A DNA stretch of 17,122 nt from assembly GCF_042680125.1 (NCBI RefSeq), contig NZ_JBHTNY010000078.1. The stretch is one strand, 5' to 3'. Origin of the DNA: Robinsoniella peoriensis. GTDB taxonomy: Bacteria > Bacillota > Clostridia > Lachnospirales > Lachnospiraceae. The notes beneath the pieces were generated by a model, which did not search any database, had not been told where the DNA came from, and saw only the letters and a list, made by a program, of their open reading frames with translations. The stretch's first letter is position 1. Each line of letters opens with the position of its first letter. Below, in pieces: positions 15,101-17,122 of this stretch. A program made the translations under genes and the position numbers.

Positions 15101-15328
15101 CCTTGAATAACAATTCATCATACTGGCTTTTTTACCTGTATTCCTATTTGCTGTAGTTCTACCTCCAAATAAAAACTTCTTTTCTTTAATCAATCTTCGT
15201 AAATTTTTATTGCCACCCGAAACCCTATCTAACCACTCGTCAAACGTTTCATTATTGAACTGGTACTTTTTACTCCATATATCTATGCCAAGTTTATTAT
15301 CTTTTCCTAACCATTCATTTACAGTCAA
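12125..15328 (-). CDS. nrdJ: class II (adenosylcobalamin-dependent) ribonucleotide reductase with intein
   Basis: Reduces ribonucleotides to deoxyribonucleotides using a B12-derived radical, so it works with or without oxygen. The 1067-aa precursor contains 752 aa of reductase interrupted by an intein at 266-580. Visible features: redox Cys73 (MMNCYS), GGQGLSLSKL (101-110), the catalytic motif NP/CGEQ rejoined by splicing (Cys581), second redox Cys592 eleven residues later (CDLGSINL), LAPTGSIGS, a TSCPD segment (RTLTTGCGTLHCEAFF) and a C-terminal Cys-rich tail (CPQCGE, CNICKSCGWSKCD) that passes electrons. Start TTG 15328 follows AGGAGG by 7 bases. No cobalamin riboswitch is seen in the 92-base upstream gap. 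It lies between guanylate kinase and dUTPase in the same array. Confidence 0.95.
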   Translation of the reverse strand: MTVNEWLGKDNKLGIDIWSKKYQFNNETFDEWLDRVSGGNKNLRRLIKEKKFLFGGRTTANRNTGKKASMMNCYSRGFIEDNLDDIMQANTDIALTFKTQGGQGLSLSKLRPKGCGINNGQFESDGIVPFMELYNRTTESISQGGSRKGALLISLDAWHKEAPEFIKIKSEEGKIEKANLSLEVDDEFMSCVKEYYDYGKVQTKRIVKNFNGNKIEYEVTPIELYRLMMEKAYDWAEPGCIFTNQFRNYNLMEFCNAYNIETCNPCVTKDTLVLTDKGHFPIEDLVGEEVNLWNGYKFSRVHPEKTAKDQELVEVKLSNGCSLKCTPYHKFILSDGSRVAASELKTGDKLIKCLFPIIDGSKELKNAYTQGFFSGDGFECADRNCKYISFYGKHKKPLSKHCATINAREISERRDTYSVDVEHDKSFVPINGYTVNSKLRWLEGIVDSDGSNNLDGSICITSIDSNFIKNIFYMLETLGVSTVYNKCRVEETKYFPEGMGNKFYNTKALYRLTISASDILKLNRLGFNPYRINNAIIPNRTSKRFITVESVKVLDYREDVYCFTELSNHSGIFNGVLTAQCGEQPLPKNAACDLGSINLSEFIINPFTESAMFDFEEFGVAIDEGIRALDEIIDENKDNHALAQQKKMSLDFRNIGLGVMGMWDMLCKLNLKYGSDSSKTFVDNLMGYMFRRAVIASNKLAKEKGVFPKYTQDVLRSSIIRKHFTNDDLKILGIEKYGLRNCSLISLAPTGSIGSMLNISTGCEPAFQISYKRKTETLNGTDTYYDVYINVAKQYMEKFGSNKFPETFVSSADIKWKDRIDMQAVIQLHVDTAISSTVNLPESISQNEIGGLYLYAWEKGLKGITIFRDGCKRAGILTTSSKAETAEKWGEQVLPRGMIIKADDNCIGKKRTLTTGCGTLHCEAFFDPDTGDLLETYFSKGSQGGCNNFMIGLSRMISLSARAGVDIYSIVDQLKSCGSCPSYAVRSAIKKDASKGSCCPVAIGNGLIEMYEEFINEINEDYEDINSKTNKQNKKKILVNPCPQCGEPLAFEGGCNICKSCGWSKCD
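13589..14533 (-). other. intein with LAGLIDADG homing endonuclease in nrdJ
   Basis: 315 residues (266-580 of the precursor). Block A begins at the nucleophile Cys266 (CVTKDTLVLTDKG). Block B is GCSLKCTPYHKFIL with Thr326 and His329. Two dodecapeptide motifs, GFFSGDG (371-377) and LEGIVDSDG (442-450), mark a homing endonuclease. Block F/G is REDVYCFTELSNH and GIFNGVLTAQ. The +1 residue is Cys581. The last residue is Gln and the one before it Ala, instead of the usual His-Asn; Gln-ending inteins are known from some viral ribonucleotide reductases. It sits between Pro and Cys of NPCGEQ, so the enzyme is inactive until splicing. Confidence 0.9.
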
Positions 15329-15420
15329 CTTGTTGCCTCCTTGTTAGTTGTTATTGCTAATTTATATATTGCATTATTTGCGATGAAACAGTGATTTCAT
15401 ATTTGGATGAGCATCATTTC

Positions 15421-15993
15421 TTATCCCATCCCCCTTTTGTGTTTCATCATTTCATTACTTACAATCCCTACACCCTTTGATATTGCTTCTTGTATCGTAC
15501 CTGCATTTAATATATGGTAATCCCATGTAGCTTTTCGTTCATATTCTGAAAATTGTTCATTTTCCATATCATACCTTTTCAAATATGATTCCAACCCTTC
15601 TCCTCTCTGTTCTGCTCTTCTTTTCCCTACCGACTTCGGCACTCGGATATAAATAATTACAAACTCATATAGATCTGTGCACCTTCTCTTTAAATCATCC
15701 AAACCCTTTGGGTCAACGACATAAACATCGCAATCATCAAGGATCTTCTTTGTCGTAAAATACTCAAATCCATTGATGCTTGTCCATGCTGCGATATCAT
15801 TGGAAAACTGATCTATTTCTTCCTTCCGAATGAATATATGGTCGCTTTCTTCTGGCGTCTCATTTGTACGTATCGGTCTAGTTGTATAGGACTTGACCTG
15901 TTGCAAATGTAATTTTTCACATATTCCCTTAGCGATTGTTGTTTTTCCAGAGCAGCTTCTTCCAATTAATAAAAATACTTTTTTCTTGTCCAT
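15421..15993 (-). CDS. gmk: guanylate kinase-like nucleotide kinase
   Basis: 190 aa. Phosphorylates GMP/dGMP to the diphosphate. Walker A is GRSCSGKTT (11-19, K17). The GMP-binding segment is SYTTRPIRTNETPEESDHIF (35-54), matching the TTR.PR.GE.....YHF pattern of guanylate kinases. A lid-like stretch with KRRAEQRGE (about 128-136) and Arg residues follows. Length agrees with the family (about 185-205). ATG 15993 is the start; 92 bases separate it from nrdJ downstream. In the element it supplies guanine nucleotides to DNA synthesis alongside the reductase. Sequence is divergent from cellular Gmk, so another nucleotide specificity is possible. Confidence 0.85.
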   Translation of the reverse strand: MDKKKVFLLIGRSCSGKTTIAKGICEKLHLQQVKSYTTRPIRTNETPEESDHIFIRKEEIDQFSNDIAAWTSINGFEYFTTKKILDDCDVYVVDPKGLDDLKRRCTDLYEFVIIYIRVPKSVGKRRAEQRGEGLESYLKRYDMENEQFSEYERKATWDYHILNAGTIQEAISKGVGIVSNEMMKHKRGMG

Positions 15994-16047
15994 ATAAAAC
16001 CTTTCATTGGCTCCAGCTTTTTGTTATACAGCCAGAGCCCTCTATAC

Positions 16048-16212
16048 TTACCTGCTAACTGTATTTCCGCAATTTAAGCATTCGTACCACATGTCCGTAA
16101 ATCCTGGAAAATCCAAATCATACCGCTCACTCATTGGATACATAACTCCTCCACATTTTTCACATGCTGGATGATTTGCTAACCAATCATCTTGTACCCG
16201 CTCCTCTTCCAT
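16048..16212 (-). CDS. 54-aa zinc-ribbon protein
   Basis: A short gene from ATG 16212 to TAA 16048. It reads MEEERVQDDWLANHPACEKC, then GGVMYPMSERYDLDFPGF and TDMWYECLNCGNTVSR. Two CxxC pairs (C17/C20 and C45/C48) form a classic zinc ribbon. Its start overlaps the stop of the HPr-like gene (TGATG), so it is translated by coupling. The function is unknown; such ribbons in phages usually bind nucleic acid or a host protein. Confidence 0.72.
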   Translation of the reverse strand: MEEERVQDDWLANHPACEKCGGVMYPMSERYDLDFPGFTDMWYECLNCGNTVSR

Positions 16213-16454
16213 CACTTCACCCCATATTTAGATATTTTTGTATAAAAATCATCTGCAACCGCCTTATCTGGAGTTAATATTTCTGCTTGTACCGTCTGTG
16301 ACAAATCTGCCGAAAAAATTCCTATAATACTTTTCCCATCCAAAATGTACCTGCCTGAATATACGTTTACATCATCCTCGTATGTACTGCAGAGCTTTAC
16401 AAATTCCTGTGCTTTACTTACTTCATTTAAATTAATCTTCATTCCTCTATTCAT
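16212..16454 (-). CDS. HPr-like protein lacking the phosphorylation histidine
   Basis: 80-aa protein whose central part (SGRYILDGKSIIGIFSADLS, residues 33-52) matches the Ser46-region helix of the PTS phosphocarrier HPr, with an N-terminal strand and helix (MKINLNEVSKAQEFVKLC) where HPr has the active-site loop. The His15 motif (GxHARP) is absent, so it cannot act as an ordinary phosphocarrier; the Ser of KSIIG is kept. Start ATG 16454 has GGAGG 7 bases upstream. Degenerate HPr-fold proteins occur in Clostridia, function unknown. Being part of a phage operon, it might tune host metabolism or be structural mimicry; that is speculative. Confidence 0.65.
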   Translation of the reverse strand: MNRGMKINLNEVSKAQEFVKLCSTYEDDVNVYSGRYILDGKSIIGIFSADLSQTVQAEILTPDKAVADDFYTKISKYGVK

Positions 16455-16467
16455 TCTATTTCCTCCG

Positions 16468-16794
16468 CTATTCTATAATTCTTCCACATCTTGTACATTT
16501 TCTGGAATATATAGTTTCCACTGATGGGAATCCAAAATATTCACCTCTGCTTTCCATGTGGCTGCTAATTTCAAGTTCTCCAAAACAACTTGGACATAAT
16601 TCACTTTTTCTGCATATGCTGCCAATCTCATCGTTTATGCTTGTTTTAAAATTATTATTCTCAATATTATCAGAGAGTTCTCTCAACATATATAGACGCA
16701 AATTTATGTCATTTAAAGTATACAGTTTAATAGCTTCTACAAACTCATATCCAAATTCTATTTTTACCGCCCACTTTCTGCATATTAATAGCAT
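16468..16794 (-). CDS. 108-aa protein with C-terminal zinc ribbon
   Basis: The N-terminal 60 residues are helical (FGYEFVEAIKLYTLNDINLR, LYMLRELSDNIE). The C-terminal part carries CPSC (67-70) and CTRCG (100-104), a zinc ribbon with a long insertion. No family recognised. The ATG at 16794 overlaps the end of the upstream gene by ten bases and has no clear ribosome binding site, so it depends on coupling or starts slightly further in. Lies 13 bases before the HPr-like gene. Confidence 0.62.
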   Translation of the reverse strand: MLLICRKWAVKIEFGYEFVEAIKLYTLNDINLRLYMLRELSDNIENNNFKTSINDEIGSICRKSELCPSCFGELEISSHMESRGEYFGFPSVETIYSRKCTRCGRIIE

Positions 16795-16997
16795 TCTACA
16801 ATTGGGTCAATTTTACATTTCTTCTTTAGCTTATGTACAAATTTGTCAAAGCACTCCGGGCATAAGTCTAAATCCACTTTATCTCCGTCATATTGAGAAC
16901 CATATCCGATTCTGAAATGCACTCCAAACTTAAAGTCCTTATCAAAATCATCAAAATCTTTCCCGCACATATTGCATTTTATTTTTCCTTTTGCCAT
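16785..16997 (-). CDS. 70-aa protein with two CxxC pairs
   Basis: Begins MAKGKIKCNMCGKDFDDFDK, then FKFGVHFRIGYGSQYDGDKV and DLDLCPECFDKF. C8/C11 and C46/C49 make a probable zinc ribbon; the acidic DFDDFDKD loop is notable. Start ATG 16997 with AAAGGG upstream. First gene after the AT-rich 60-base gap and overlapping the next gene downstream. No function assigned. Confidence 0.65.
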   Translation of the reverse strand: MAKGKIKCNMCGKDFDDFDKDFKFGVHFRIGYGSQYDGDKVDLDLCPECFDKFVHKLKKKCKIDPIVECY

Positions 16998-17032
16998 TTC
17001 TTTTCCCTTTCTTTAAAAGTATTATTTCAAAT

Positions 17033-17064
17033 AAGTAATTAAATATCAGTTTAGTGAATTACTT
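17033..17064. repeat. 8-bp inverted repeat in the gap before the 70-aa gene
   Basis: AAGTAATT (17033-17040) and AATTACTT (17057-17064) enclose 16 bases; the right arm overlaps the stop of the partial gene. AT-rich, so at most a weak terminator or an operator. Confidence 0.3.
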
Positions 17065-17122
17065 TATAATATTATTAACTCCTGCCCATTGCTCCGCCAT
17101 TGCCTTTGCAATCCCTGGAAAG
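17059..17122 (-). CDS. 3' end of an unidentified gene cut by the window edge
   Basis: Only the last 20 residues are visible: FPGIAKAMAEQWAGVNNIIK, stop TAA at 17061-17059. The amphipathic IAKAMAEQW helix resembles the final helix of some phage DNA cytosine methyltransferases, but the fragment is too short to decide. It is in the same direction as the element genes. Confidence 0.4.
   Translation of the reverse strand, partial: FPGIAKAMAEQWAGVNNIIK

Larger units (their letters stand above)
9340..17122. mobile_element. one end of an integrated element, probably a prophage
   Basis: From about 9340-9440 rightward the base composition becomes more AT-rich. All genes lie on the minus strand, tightly spaced, and end in a tyrosine integrase at the left boundary. 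The content (guanylate kinase, intein-bearing class II ribonucleotide reductase, dUTPase, deoxyribosyltransferase-like protein, small zinc proteins) is phage-like. No structural, packaging or conjugation gene is in view, so an ICE or phage satellite is not excluded. The left attachment site should lie in the ~100 bases between the ROK operator and the integrase stop. The other end is outside the window, and no tRNA is present at this junction. Confidence 0.72.

Noticed and set aside
15329..15420. Possible cobalamin riboswitch before the B12-dependent reductase
   Set aside because: The gap is only 92 bases, AT-rich, and shows no B12-box-like sequence; only a small ATGAAA/TTTCAT hairpin is seen.

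Overview
The window looks like a chromosomal segment of a gut-type Clostridia bacterium, probably Lachnospiraceae. The grounds are strong AGGAGG ribosome binding sites, frequent GTG/TTG starts, an ECF sigma/DUF4179 anti-sigma pair, a DUF1062 protein, InlB-repeat/Fn3 surface-protein modules and a WYL/flavin reductase remnant. The assignment is by inference from gene families; no species marker is present. The left ~9.3 kb is host DNA. The right ~7.7 kb is visibly more AT-rich and reads as one end of an integrated element, most likely a prophage.

Host part, left to right: a structured tail with a terminator (1-214); a stand-alone GMP synthase ATP-pyrophosphatase gene (minus strand) with a clear sigma-A promoter; an overlapping ECF sigma factor/anti-sigma operon with a candidate self-recognised promoter; a DUF1062 zinc-ribbon gene; and a surface protein of Ig-like, InlB-type and Fn3 modules that has lost its 5' end. 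At about 6060 this gene abuts the 3' end of a WYL regulator that has also lost its 5' end, so a rearrangement fused two unrelated genes. Next come a frameshifted flavin reductase, a small gene remnant with a terminator, a two-gene operon (an 11-residue-repeat helix protein and a four-TM protein), and a ROK-family repressor. Upstream of the ROK gene a 25-bp palindrome sits between two divergent sigma-A-type promoters that share it through their -35 boxes. The rightward promoter no longer has an adjacent target gene because the element begins there.

Element part, all on the minus strand and transcribed from the right edge toward the integrase: an unidentified partial gene, three small zinc-ribbon proteins (one of 54 aa at 16048-16212), an HPr-like protein without the phosphorylatable histidine, a guanylate kinase, a class II (B12-dependent) ribonucleotide reductase carrying a 315-residue intein, a trimeric-type dUTPase with a frameshift in a C5 run and an extra C-terminal domain, a 61-aa protein, a nucleoside 2-deoxyribosyltransferase-like protein, and a tyrosine integrase. 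Most genes are tightly packed or overlapping. Together the kinase, reductase, dUTPase and deoxyribosyltransferase make a deoxynucleotide-supply module of the kind large phages carry.

The most interesting items are the intein splitting the catalytic NPCGEQ motif and ending in Ala-Gln rather than His-Asn; the dUTPase frameshift and extension; the ROK operator orphaned from its target by the element; the synuclein-like 11-mer repeat protein paired with a duplicated four-TM protein; and the double truncation near 6060. I see no CRISPR array, rRNA or tRNA.
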